DNA from: Edolisoma coerulescens | Taxonomy: Eukaryota; Chordata; Aves; Passeriformes; Campephagidae | Reading direction: 5' to 3' | Assembly (NCBI GenBank): GCA_013397115.1 | Contig: VWZW01006289.1 | Span: 1,855,650 to 1,919,649 of the forward strand | Length of the DNA stretch: 64,000 bases | Shown here: piece after piece, positions 1 to 13,100 of the stretch | Layout: each line of letters starts with the position of its first letter | Numbering within the stretch: the first letter of the stretch is position 1 | Program-made: the position numbers and the translations under genes | Notes under the pieces: generated by a model | What the model was told of the DNA's origin: nothing | What the model saw: the letters and a program-made list of their open reading frames with translations, nothing else | Databases searched by the model: none

Positions 1-581
1 TACTACTAGAGGGATCTGCTCCCTAGAGAGCGAGTCAAGAGGACACCAGGCTCAAAGGATGGGTCTGGGTGAAGAAGTTCAATTCTGAAAACCTTAGTGC
101 TGTTAGACGCTTTTAAAATCATGTACTTGTTCCATGTTTGTCTGCATACTATGGCCAGACTCTCGTATCCTTTTAAACAACTAACCGAACTGCACTTCAC
201 AGTACTTCCTCAGATTTTTAAAAATTTATTTATTTAGAAGATAAGACTTAGTTGGTCTTCATGCAAACAGGAAGCTGAGAGAAGCCCAGCACTTTATCTG
301 TGATTGACAGACTGTCCCTCACCAAAGGGATATTCAGGGTGGTACTTTTGGAGAAGCGCCCCAAACTCCTCTCTGCAATTGGCACAAGAGAGACCTGGCT
401 GAGTTTATGAACATCCAGGCTTGTTTCTGACTAGCTCACAAGTAGACTGGGGCAATTTTCCTGGAGTGCTGCCTTCAGAGGAACCAGTGAGGAGGCATTG
501 CTACCCTTCAAGGTGAATTAATGCCAGTGGTGATCTTGTTCAGGGGCAGCAGTGGCAGGTGTTGATCCTTTCTAAAGACAG
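1..581. other. Unannotated flank before the first LTR
   Basis: No repeat family, RNA gene or convincing coding region was recognised here. The 64-codon minus-strand open frame at the left edge has no recognisable domain. A 50-nt minus-strand stretch bounded by splice-like signals (323-372) is discussed as a finding only. Confidence 0.5.
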
Positions 582-1170
582 TGTCCTGGTTTGGTCTGAG
601 GTCATTTTCCTCGCAGTGGCTGCTATGGGGCTGCATTTTGGATTTGTGCTGAACACAGGGTTGATAATATAGAGATGGTTTTTTTATGGCTTAGCAGGGC
701 TTACACAGAGCCAAGGCCTTTTCTGCTTTTTGTACTGCCGCACTGGCAAGGGGCTGGAGGTGCATGGGAGGCTGGGATGAGACACAGATGGGACAGGTGA
801 TCTCAACTGGGATATTCTCAAAGGGATATTCCAGGCCATATGGCATCATGCTCTGTATGTAAAGTGGGGGGAAGAAGGTGGAGATATTCGGAGAGATGGT
901 ATTTGTCTTCCCGAGTCACTGTTACATGTGATGAGGCCCTGCTCTCCTGGGGATGCCTGAACACCTGCCTGTCCATGAGAAGTGGTGAATGAATTCCCTG
1001 TTTTGCTTTGCTTGTGTGTGCAGCTTTTGCTTTCCCTATTAAACTGTCTTTATCTCAATGCACAAGTTTTCTTTCTTTTGCCCTTCTGATTCTCTCCCCA
1101 GTCCCGCTGGTGGGGGAGTGAGGGAGCGGCTGCCTGGGGCTTAGTGAATGGCTGGGGTTAAACCATGGCT
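582..1170 (+). mobile_element. Solo LTR of an avian ERVL-like endogenous retrovirus
   Basis: The element opens with TGTCCTGGTTTGG and follows the layout of avian ERVL-type LTRs I recognise: a block ending GGATTTGTGCTGAACACAGG, a stretch reading CAAAGGGATATTCCAGGCC, the line GATGAGGCCCTGCTCTCCTG, and the R/U5-like part CTATTAAACTGTCTTTATCTCA followed by CTGATTCTCTCCCCAGTCC and the end GGGGTTAAACCATG. It lies in plus orientation. No internal retroviral genes follow, so it is probably a solo LTR left by recombination between two LTRs. The expected terminal ACA is missing after AAACCATG, and I see no matching 5-bp duplication beside the 5' end, so the right border is uncertain by a few bases and may have been altered. 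The family name is from memory; the LTR identity itself is well supported. Confidence 0.85.
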
Positions 1171-4100
1171 GGAAGATGTGCCCTGGTTTCAGCCTGGTGT
1201 TGCCTGAACAAGCACCCATAGCTCAACCTTGATTCTACTGCACTTTTTTGAGGGAGGGCGACGTCTGAGACCCACATTCAGGAGATGATAAATATTGAAT
1301 TTTGTGTCACTCAGACCTTCTGCAGATACTAAAAAGAGCCTCATACAACACTGTACAAATCAAGGCCTCACTTCCATCGTGCACATTTGACATATAAATG
1401 TGAATGAAAATTGTTATCCAAAACACAGTCCATTTACCTGGAAAAAAACAGTTTGTGTATTTCTGTAAACATTCACAGGCTGCCCACTTTACTGGCACTA
1501 GTATTTTCATTTGTCTGAGTAAAGAACACCGCCTGTGCATGACATGGCCCAGGGATGTGAGACAAAGTGACCTGACCTGGCTGACTAATTATAGTGTGAA
1601 GGAAATTAATTTCTGTTTAGGGTATCTGCAATTAATCCATATAGTAATAAATGAATTGGTCGGTGTTGGAAAAGTTTAAATAATTAATAATTGAGAAATA
1701 GGTGCAATCTGGTCATAGATTTCCCAGAAGGAGAAGGAAGATAAAGTGTTTGATGTAAATTATTTGCTCAGCTTTACCATTTTGATAAAACATTTTTTTT
1801 ACTAAGAGCAAAACCAAGTGAAACAGAAATGTCTGCATGGTTAATGAGTCAGACATAAATGATACAGTACTTATTGGAATAGCTGATTGTGAAAGATACA
1901 CCAAAAATGGCAAAATGTGTGCACACAGCCGATAAAAATGAAACCGTGTGACAACATTTGTGCTGTAGGAGAGACAGCTTTAAGCAAAATTGCTAAAAGT
2001 AAGTTAAAACTCATACAATACTACAGATAATTCAAGACCTAAGGCTAAAACAAAACAAATCTAAGAGTATTATATGTAGCCAGAAAGTTTTTCTGAATAT
2101 GATTTGCATGTATGCACATCCCCAGAGTTTCCTACAAGGCTTGTAGATTACTTGAATTTAGAAACTATCACTACAAACTATTTTCTGTGAAAATGTCATG
2201 AAGCCATTGGGTTCCTGTGGTCCTCGATAATGAAAATAAGTGGTGTTTTGGGTTTTTATGACAGGACCAAGTCCCTGTAAAAAGGTTAATGGATCTTAGA
2301 AAAACTTGGATCTCAGTCTGTGGTGAAACCCCAAGGCATCTAAGTTTCACAGAATGCTAGACTTTTTTTGTTAAGAACATCAGATGAACATCCCCAGGGA
2401 GGTAGCTTCAAAGCTAAGTACCAGGGAAAAAGGTCTCTCAGAGTAGAGACTCGTGAAGCAAAGGAGAAATGGTTGTCTGGACAAGGAGGTGGGAAGGCAC
2501 AGAGATAAATGGAGAACTGTCAGTAACATTAGTGGCAGGTTAGAAAAAGCTTCATCATAACAACTGAATTCAGTGCCCAAGAAAATAAACAGAAACTTCA
2601 AATTATGATTTAAAGTCCTGATTTTAAGCCAGTAATGATTTTTTTAGTAGGAGAATAAATATATTTTCATATATTTATCTGCAATACAATATGAAGTGTT
2701 ACTTCCACAATGCACTAGACAGCACACTAACCTGAATATTGAGTATCAAAGTTAATCAAATGCATATACAGCATGAAATTCCCATGTTCTGAGCTGTATT
2801 TAGTCACAGGACACAACATTTTGCCCCTTGGGAAGGTTGTCTTGTCTATGGGAAGTAGATCATTGTTCCAAGTCCATGGTTTCCTGTCTCGTTTTTCCCA
2901 TGCTGTAGAAAAAGCCATGGGCTGGGCTACTGTCCAGAGGGTGCTCCCTTGCCGTGAATACAGGACAATCTCTAAAAATGTCAAAGGACTTGGGTGATGG
3001 CACTGGAATGCCAAAAGACAGCTCTTGATAGCAGCTACAGTCAGTTTCTTCCAATTCGTGTCCACAAACTAGGGACTCCAGTGGGCAGAGTTCCTCACCA
3101 AAGCACCCTGAAAACCGACTGGTTCCTGTTATACCTCCAGGCACTCCTGATCATGGATGCCTGGTCATGCCCTGAACTCAGACAGTGGACTGTGGCAGAG
3201 CTGTGAGAAACTAGCCCTTGGCTGAGATCACTGTCACTGTGTTCCATCTGGTGTGCAGGTGGAAAGAACATCCATTTCAGCTTCTGATGAAGAGTCCTGT
3301 GAACGGAACACCAGCTTCGTCAGCCTGGTTTAATTAAGTAGGTGAGAGTGAATTTCTGGTGAAGTACTATGTTAATACTTACTGCTGTGACTCACCAAGA
3401 CTCAAATTTCCTGATGAAAATTCTAGATTAAAAAGAAAAATTAAAAAAATTTTTTATTAATTTAGATTTAGCTTAATATCAGACAGAAGTTTGTCTTCTC
3501 AGATAACTGAGTGAAATTTGTCTAATACATGCCTCCAAAAATTTTCATGAAGGTAAAAAATATAAATGTTTTTTCCCCATAGTTTGTCTACACAGTGCTT
3601 TTAGGTAAACACTGATATACGCCTTGTATTGGATATAACTGAATAAATTGTATAAATATTTCTGTCTATTATTTATGTTCTTCTTCATTCTTCCCAACTT
3701 CCATTTTCATTGACCTTTCATTGAGCTCATTCCTACAAAATTTTTTTGGAATGGATACCTATTTTCTAAAAAAAAAAAAGTGACCCCTTTGCTCCTTTAT
3801 ACCACAATATATCTATAGATTACTTTTGCGCTTTTTTTTAAATTTGCACTTTCTGTAATCTCTCCTCTGGTAACTTTTAATAGTTTTTGCTGTAAGTTTC
3901 AGGACTTAAATTTTGTGTCAAAGTTTGTGCCAATATTTTAGGGATTTTTTAATCTGTTTCTTCAAGTTCCAGTAATCAGTCTATTACAACAGTACATCTC
4001 CTTCCCTGAGAATGACAAATTGAATCTTAATGGTGTCCCCAACAATAACTCTTTTCTTTCTTCCCTGTAACCCTATAGTAGCCCTGGAAGGGTTTTTTCC

Positions 4101-7100
4101 AGGCAAAGAAACATGCTGCTAAATCTTACCAAGTCCACACAGGGTATTTCAGAATTGCTTATCCTGTATGCGCAACACAGTTCACTGAAATTCCCTGTTG
4201 TCTCAACGTGGAACCAGCGAGATGTTGGAGTAGATTTTGAGAGCAGAAAGCTCTTTGGTTCAAAGGGTTTTCTTTAATTTCAGCTCTGCTAATGTCAAGT
4301 TTTCTCAGAATATCTCCTCTTTTCTTTTACTTTTTCTCAATTTGCCTGCTGTCAGTTTGATTCTATTTGGTATATCGAAATCTTCTTACCTGGTCAACAT
4401 CCACTCTGTTATGTTGAGCAACATTATACTGATAATACATCTTTGTCCTTCTTATCTGCAAGGAAATAGGAAATTAAATGTTATTTTTATAAATATCAAG
4501 CCCCTCAGGTGATCTGCCTGGTATTTTCTTGTCTTAATTTGCAGAGTTAAATACAAGGGACTTGTAAGGGGGTAAAAAGTAAAGCACACCTGAAAATGAA
4601 ACAAGGGACTTCTCTATCTGTAATAAGCCGGTGAGGTTTTTAGAGCTGGCTTAAACTAATCCAAAGCGCTGAAAAAGAGTCTTCCCACAATTCTTTGATC
4701 CTGGCCATTTGTTCTTGCCCTTTTCTTTGGGTTAGTGCAGCTGATCACAGAGGTGGATGGTGAGTTATATTAGCTTTCCACTAAGAGGAGCTGGCACTAC
4801 TAGCCTGGATTACTCATTCAAGTCTTGGCTGACTAGGTAAGGTTAAATGGGTATCTGTCCCAGTTAGTTGTCTTGTGCTTTTCTGAACTTGTTTTCGTAA
4901 CAGACATATGCAAAAAGTGTCAGCATTTCCAGGATGGGTGAAAGGATTAATATTTGTAAAGTCATCTAGATTTCAGATTTGTTTGGAATTAAATGTACTG
5001 TAACAAGAAAGTTATTGTTAGTCTTCCACTGAGCACTCCCATTTTTCTTCACAGCCTAATAGCCACCAGAAAAGACATCTGAAAACTTATTGTATTATTA
5101 TTTATGATACATACAAAGCCAATGGAGAAGAAATGCCACAAAAATAATTTAAACATACTCAGCTTTAGCAAGATCAAACTAATTAAATCCGTATTATCAC
5201 TTTCTGTACAAACCACACACTGTTTTAATGTGTTGTAAATTCAGCTCCCATTAAATAAAGACCTGATTGTGCATACATATATTTGTATGAGGGGGGGATG
5301 GAGAGAGAGGAGATGCAAAGAGTCCTTCCTTCTCCTGGGATTTGTTGGAAGTCCCCTGTTGGCTCCAAGACGCATTGGGGCAGGGACTTTCATGCCTTTG
5401 TGCCGTGCCAGAGTATAAAAACACGAGGGTAGTAGCACTGCTGTCCCTGTTTTTTCCTAAAAGAGGTCTGGTGAGATGGAGTAGGTGAGAGTTAATGACT
5501 GATTTGGCACAAAGCATTCTTCCATGTTCTGCTCTGAATCTCCAAGAGACATACTGGCTCAGCTGATCAGATTCCTATAATAACACAGCTTCCAGGTCTA
5601 CTCGTGCTGATCCTTCTCTGCTTCATAGCCAATGATGGTCATGGCTTGAGGCCACAGTCTAACACTGTGACTCCAGAAAGAATGTTGTTTTTAATGTCAA
5701 TCCAATGTTATTTTAAAAGAGAGACAAAGAACTAATGCATTTCCTGGGGTTCCCAACTTTCCTGGATACTGTTCAAGCTGTTTTAGAACTCAAGTGCTTC
5801 CTAAAAGCTGTCAGGAAGGTTGTGGCAACACTGCAGCATCTCAGATGCAGCAGCTATGGAGTTATTTGACACAAGTGTGCTGAAAAATGCCAGCTTGCTG
5901 AACTTAAAACATTGCCTTCTGAAGACATCCATTAATATTTGCCGTGGTGACAGTCAGGTATCAGTCTTGACCATTTCCTCAAACATTTGCCCAGCTGCTG
6001 GGGTTACTGAAAGCTGCTGTGCCCACAGGAATGGACCGGATCTGCCAGACTAACCTTCCTTGCATGCAGTTGGGTGGCTGGGCAACTTGAGTCAAAAAGA
6101 GTCAGATACACAGATGGTTGAAGAGCTAAGGGAATACCTTAAAACACTGTTATTTTTTCCAAAAGCATCCCGAGATGTCATCCACAGATAATTTGGAAAC
6201 AAAGCTAACACTGAAGTTATGTATTTGCTATAAGCAGCTTGCTCATTTATAGACATACTTCCTTTCCCCAAACTATACAACAATAATAGCAGTGCAGAAA
6301 AACACTCATTCACATTAGCTGTATGCTTGATACATTTCTGCAGTCCTGGGCAGACGACTCTTCAAGGCTAAAAATTCAGTTCTTCATTATTAAAAAATAC
6401 CAGTCCTTGCTATAGGAGTTGATGACTCAGTGAGAATTATAATTATAATCAAAGCATAATAGGCATTTTGAGCCCCTTATAATTGCTGCCAAGAATCTAT
6501 TTATTCAGCTAAAGAATAAAATCTTTGTTTGTAAGCTCTTTCTTGTTCACAATAGAAATAAAAGTGTGTGACTTGGCTCATGAGCAGATACCAGTCTGGC
6601 TATTTTACTCAGAGTGAAAAATAGGCCTTCATACAGAAAGACTTGGGATACTTAAAACAATTATTTATACATATTTGCCTCTATAAAATCCAGTGTTTAG
6701 CTCCAATGATGGTTCTGATTGCTCTTCTCCTTTACTGCATGCTGAAGTCTCTGAGATACGGTATATGTTCAGTATTGCATGCATCTCTGGCACAACTCCC
6801 AAAAAACAACTCCCAAAGCTAGAAAATTATTTAGGAAAAACTGAATGCTGGATACCAAGAAATGAATAAATGATACAGATGAACTTGGTAATTTTTCTTG
6901 GTCCCTTACATGTTGTAAGAACAATAAGGTTCCCTGGAACTACCTGATGACCTTTCTCAAAGAGAGAAGGGGGAGTGAAGATGACACACCAAGTTCTTCT
7001 AGTTCTTACAAGCCAATACCATAAGAAAAAAAGACATTTCAGGCAGCCACAATCAACTTACAACAGCAGCAGAAATACTCTGACTTGCTACAGAGTCAAC

Positions 7101-10100
7101 TGATGTCTTTGTGTCTTCTCTAAACATGTGAGTAAATTCAGCATGCAAAGTCTTTTAGTTTTAAGAAAGCTAGGCAGCTTCATGTGGAGTCTATTGGCTG
7201 AAAAAGGCAAATTCTTCAAAAGAATGTTGCAGAGTAAGTCCTCTTCAACCTAAATAAGTATAATGAAGTTAAGTTTGTTTTCAGTTGGTGTAATGGAACC
7301 CACAGCTCCAAGAAAGGAAACAACATCAATGAAGACAACCACATGCATGATGACTACACCAAGCTAAGGCAGTGGAACACCTCAGCAGCTGACCCTTTTC
7401 ACAATGTCTGCTATACTTACCTGATTAGGTGAGATGTCCTGGCTTAACTCAGGTGGTGTGTAGAGCGATTCAGCCTTAAAATTTGTTCTTCGTATTGAGG
7501 TAGGAGGCCATGGCTTAGAGGATTCCTCATATGATCACATCTTTCTCTGATAATTGTATTTGATCGGGGAAAGGAATGCAATGAGTGCACATCATGGTAT
7601 AGGCACAAACATAACTCAGTTTGACTCTATCTACACATTTATGCCTAAAAGGGAAAACTTTTATGTTAGGGATCCAAAGTTACAGAGCTTTGGCCAGCTG
7701 GTAAAAGAAAACAGTAATTTGCCTAGAATCCTATACTTGTACTAAATCAAGTGCCTTTGCCTGTGTCTTGTATCATATGTGCTTTGTTACAGACATAACT
7801 TATTTTAAGGTAATTTATTTTAAAATAACCGTGCCAACCAAATATTTCCACGAGTGAACAAGAATACGCATTATATATCCGAGTAAGAAAAAATGGTGTG
7901 AATAAATGCTGATTTAAAGTTATTTCTTATCCCAGCAAAATGAGGGATGCTATAAGGTCACTTTTTATTTCAAGTTGTCCTGCTGTTTGGGTCAGATTCT
8001 TTGTCAAGTCAGTAAGAATTCTCCCTTTAACTTCAAGAAGATCAAGATTGGAGCAGCCACAGTAGTCTTAATAAATGTAAATCTTACTAGAGATACCCTC
8101 TTATAGCAAGTGCCAAGCTGTGCAAAGCTCCAGGCTACATTACCTTACAACATTGATTTAAATGGCAGAAGAATTTACCATCCCCACTAATGAATTTTTT
8201 TAATTACTCTTTGCAAACGGGGTGATACCAGGCCTCTAGTGAGAAGCAAATTAATCCTTGAATTGAAATACACTAGGTAAGGCTTAAATCATATTTTTAA
8301 AAGTCTTTTCTGGTCGGCGGTGTGTTGGGGAAGATGAAATAGGAAAGACTTATAAATATGTTCACATAGCAAAAGATGCTGACAATATGGAAACTACAAG
8401 CGAGATTGAAATGAAGACAAGCTTTGAGATACCAAACTCCAGTTACTGAACAACTGGAAAACAGTGGTATGGCCGACTGAAAGAAATCCTCTTTTAATAA
8501 AACCAAACCTTCTGTTTGCTGACAAGTCTGAGGGTCAAAATAGACCCTGTCAATGTGGCAGAAGGTCCAAAAAGCAGATTTTAAGGTTTAAAATATAATG
8601 CCATATGGTAATGCGATGATTCTTATAGGCTATATGTTAATGTAGTAGGATTTGTAGCATGTTCTAGATTGGTTAATAGAAATTAGAATATTCAGCACAG
8701 AAGATGATTTATTGTATTGTAATCAGCAACCACGGGACTTCGACTCTATGCTGTATTCTATTCTATTCTGCTCTGCCTCTTCCCCCTTTCTTCTACTCCC
8801 TCCTCCCTTTGCTCTGACCTGCTTCGGGCTGCATCTAGCAGCTCCAAGCGAGTCCCTCATACCCACGCCCTTTCACAATAAACCCCATGCTCTAAAACTA
8901 TCTTCAGAGATCTCTCATCTATGTCCCGACCGTCTCATAGAGGCTCTCCACAGATGCTTCAAAACCTACAGCGGTGTTATTTCCTCAATCAGTCTAGGAA
9001 GGGCCAGATCTTTTTTTATCTTATTTTTATCAATCGTTGAGTTTTGGGAAAAGAGCTGCTAATACTTACGGAGGACTTCTACTTGCCCATTACAGACAAT
9101 GGCATAGACATGAGAAATTAAAGTTTCCCCACACCATCAACTCTGCTTGTCACCCTATTAGCTAGGGATGCAGGACCATTCCAGTGGTCTTTTAACTCCA
9201 CCTTCCCTTGGGCTGTTACTGAGAAATTAAGCTTCCAAGATCCATGACAAGCTTTGATCTTCCTTCTGACCTCAAGAGATGTGTTTCTATAAAAGTGGGT
9301 GCTGGGATTGCAAGCACAGTGAAGGGGCTCGAGTGTGGTAAACTCTGGGAGCAATGAGCTGGATACTAGTGGCTCTTTCGAAGGCCTGCCTTGTGAGATG
9401 CTGTGGGGGCAAAATTATCACCAGTGGTAATAAACTGGTGATGAACTGGCTTTCCAGACTGATGGTGACTATTCCTTAGCAAGTGGCTAGCTGCTGGCAA
9501 GGTCATTGTGTGCAAGCTTTTACTGGCAGGAAAAATGGTGAGAACTGAGCCAGAGGAATGTGGCTTTCTACCACACTTCCAATAGGTACATTCTGGGAAA
9601 TTCAGGTAGGCCTAATTCCCTTGCAAAGAATGGGTGGCCAGTTGGGAGACAGATTTTTTGCTAGGGAGATACAATAAAGAGGGGGTTATAGTCAAATGTG
9701 GAAATTAATATGTTTAAATTTATAACAAAAAAGGCAAGTGAATCAATGCAGGCTCATCAAGAATGAGCCTCCTTTTTTTCCCAAATGTGAAATTAATTCA
9801 GATTGTTATTTTTAAGGCTTTAAACTTTTCCCCCCTAATTTCTGAATTTTCTGGTAATAGAAAACTATGTGGATGCAAAGTACCTAAATTATTTACAGTC
9901 TCATTAGAACAAGAAAGTACCTATTTTCATTTACCTTCTCCTATGAAAACATTTTGAGGCAAACAAGAAGTCTTTGAAGTCTCTAATCTGTTTTCTAAAG
10001 AAAATAAAATTAATTCAGCTGACTGAATTAAGCTAGCACTCATGCATGCAGAAGCAGGAAATGCTCCAGCATGTTACAAAAAAATATACTGAACATATGA

Positions 10101-13100
10101 CTAAAAGAAACAACCACTACTTAAGTAATTGGTTCAGCCATGAGAGGTTCTCAATTTTTTTTTCCACACTCCTGTTACATACAACAGAGTATTTCTCTTG
10201 TCCAGACCTGAACAATAATCACATACAGCTCATCATTTAAATCACAGCAACCCCTAGAACCATAATCAGAGGAGCAGAAGCAGAACAATTCCATGGGAAA
10301 ATATTTTCTCCTCTTTTGGTTCCATAAATATATATATCTGAAATAGACTGCATATCTGCAGAAAGGATGGACATGATACAATCATTGGTTCAAAAATTTG
10401 ATGTTTTGGGATGTTTTGGATGTTTTATTTGCATTCCGTTGTCCCTTTTTCTGCAATGGCTCCAGGTGTTCCCCTTGATCTAAGGATTGCCACACAGAGA
10501 GAGGACCAGGGACTATCAGAACAGGATCCACTCTGCAAGTCTGGGCTGGCCTCACAGAGCCAGAAGACTTGTACCCACCATTTCAAGTAATCTGACATGC
10601 AAAGACAGTGACCCAGGATGCTGTAAGGAAGGCCTGGTTCTGCTCAGCTGTACAGCAGGGTTCCATGATGTCATGATGGCATCATGAGTCATACATACTG
10701 AGGAAAGGAGGAACAAGAGATAATAAAATGGCCACAAGGATTAGCCAGATCGTGAAAAATAAGAGAAATGACATTAAGTGGAAGGTAAAAGGCCTGCCCA
10801 ATCATCCTTTAATGTTATTTACTAGCACATTTCTTCATATCTTGTCCTAGACTGTGAATGCTAAGAAAGTGCAGTCAAGCAGACAAGATTATGGACTTTG
10901 ATTTAGCAAGGGCAGACTCAGTTACTTTTGAAGCCTGCCTTCATTCTACTTTGAGGGTTAAAAGTTTGCTTTCCCTCCTTTTCCGTGGAAGGATCAACTG
11001 GCCCTTCCACATAGGCACAGGGAGAGCTCAGCAGAGATGGAAGGTTATGGAGACCCAGGGGGCTGCTAGAGCCAGGCAGATATTTACATAACTCCCATCT
11101 TTCCCAAACAAATGTCTGAGCTCCACAGGATGTTCAGTACATATCTTGTTTTGACCAATGTACCTGTATCATCATTATGCTGTTTATTCCTGCTCATTCT
11201 GAATTTGAATATGAAGTGTTCATAAATAAAGGCACATACAGAAGTGTTTTGAGATAACTGTGCTTTACTGAATGAAAATTGCATTGACTATTCTTATGAC
11301 TGTTTAATATGTAGAGCATTAAAAAGTATCTGGAAGCTCCAGGAATTTTTTGGGGTAATTGTATGTTACAACACGTTTTTAAAAATGGGTTATGTTTTAT
11401 CCTGCTGGTCCTTTGTCCTGCTCCTGGGCCTTCCAGAAATTCTAAGTTTTAAATGAAAATATGTAACCTGTATGTGATCAGCTTTTGTTACCTTCATAAC
11501 TTGTGCAGAGAAGTAAGTTAGCCACTAAACATGACAAGTTTATTTGTTCATTTATTTATTTTTAAATTCTAATTAGAGAAAGGAAAAGGGTGTCAAGAGT
11601 CTTTAGTGATTCACATTTTAACAACCAGGTTATAATTTATTAATTCCCAACTTATAAAATTTTCACAACCTCTTTCCACAGGAGTCCAAGAGCAACTCAA
11701 ATTTATTTATTGTTTCTACGTAGGGTGTCATTAAATATTTGTTATCTCCTAAAGTTTGTTGGGAAACGGGATTATTTTCCACATCAAATCACACCAATGC
11801 TAATGGGAAAAGCATTAGATGTTGACCCAGCAAATTAAACTGTAAAATATGAGGCTCATTGTTATTATTACATACAGACACATTTTCTGTGCTCCTTATT
11901 AAAACCATCTTAATCAAACTCATTGTATTTTAGTCATGTTTTAAAATAATTATGCCAGAATACAAAACACATGAATATATAAAGAGAACAAGTTCCACTT
12001 GAATATGTTCAATTTAACTCTTTAAAAAAGAATTTTCCAATTGGTCTCCTTTGACATTTAAATTGATCACCTACCAAGAAAAAGAAAAACACACTGAGGG
12101 TTGTTTGTGCTTTTCTTGAAGCTTCCTAAGATACTCTTTCTATTTCATTTTGTAATGAAACCAAAAAACAATTCTGCATATATGAAGCTCATCTAATGTA
12201 TATTTCTGTAAATTCTCATTTCTAACCCTTTGTGTTTTATTGCAATTTTTGTGGTAAGCATGAAAGTGTCTCATCATGGGGTTGAGTGTTCTCTCCCTCT
12301 GGTGGTTACTCTTTCCTGGAGAATTACTGTGAAAACTCTCCTTCTCCTCTGATTGCCTCATGGATCTGCACTCCACAGTTTGCCACAGTGGACACTGCCC
12401 TAATTCACAGAAGTCTTACTGGGACAAGATAACTTTTAACATTTTAAAACTAGAAATAGGATTCCTGATACTGTATGCAAAGTTCACTTGCTAGGTGGAC
12501 TTCCTGTACTCTTCCTTTATCATCAGTGGAGATGGAATCAGCATAGAAATTGAGATTTAGTGGATGTTTCATCTGGCCAAGCATAGATATTTGCCTCAGG
12601 ATGAGATGGATAATGACCTGGGTTCTGTTGATTAGCTCTGAGCTGGGTTTAAAGAGAGTCTAAGGTCTGGCTCAGACTGTTTGCATTTGCAAATGTCACA
12701 GGTCACCCATGAAATCAGAATACATGTTCCATGCAGCCACTGTTTTCTGTATTTGGTGAGGAGTGAGGGCTTTATATCCTCTGTCTTTCTGATTTAAAAA
12801 AAAAAGTACATTTTTGAAGACTAAAATTTTTTGTACCAAGTAAGATTTTTAGTAATTTTATATTGGGAGTCACAGAGCCAATGACTACAGCAGATTCAGC
12901 TGGTTACTCATTTTTGCCCACATACCAGTTCCTTATCAAAGGATATAAATGACTGATTCTTTATGTTAACTCACATTTAAAGAACTCAAAGCAAAGAGAT
13001 TTTTTTCCAGTGCCTTATGGTGCACCTCTGCATGGGAGGAAACGGACCATCACCACAATTCCCGATACACAGCACACACGGCAGCTGGTAAGCTGGCCAG

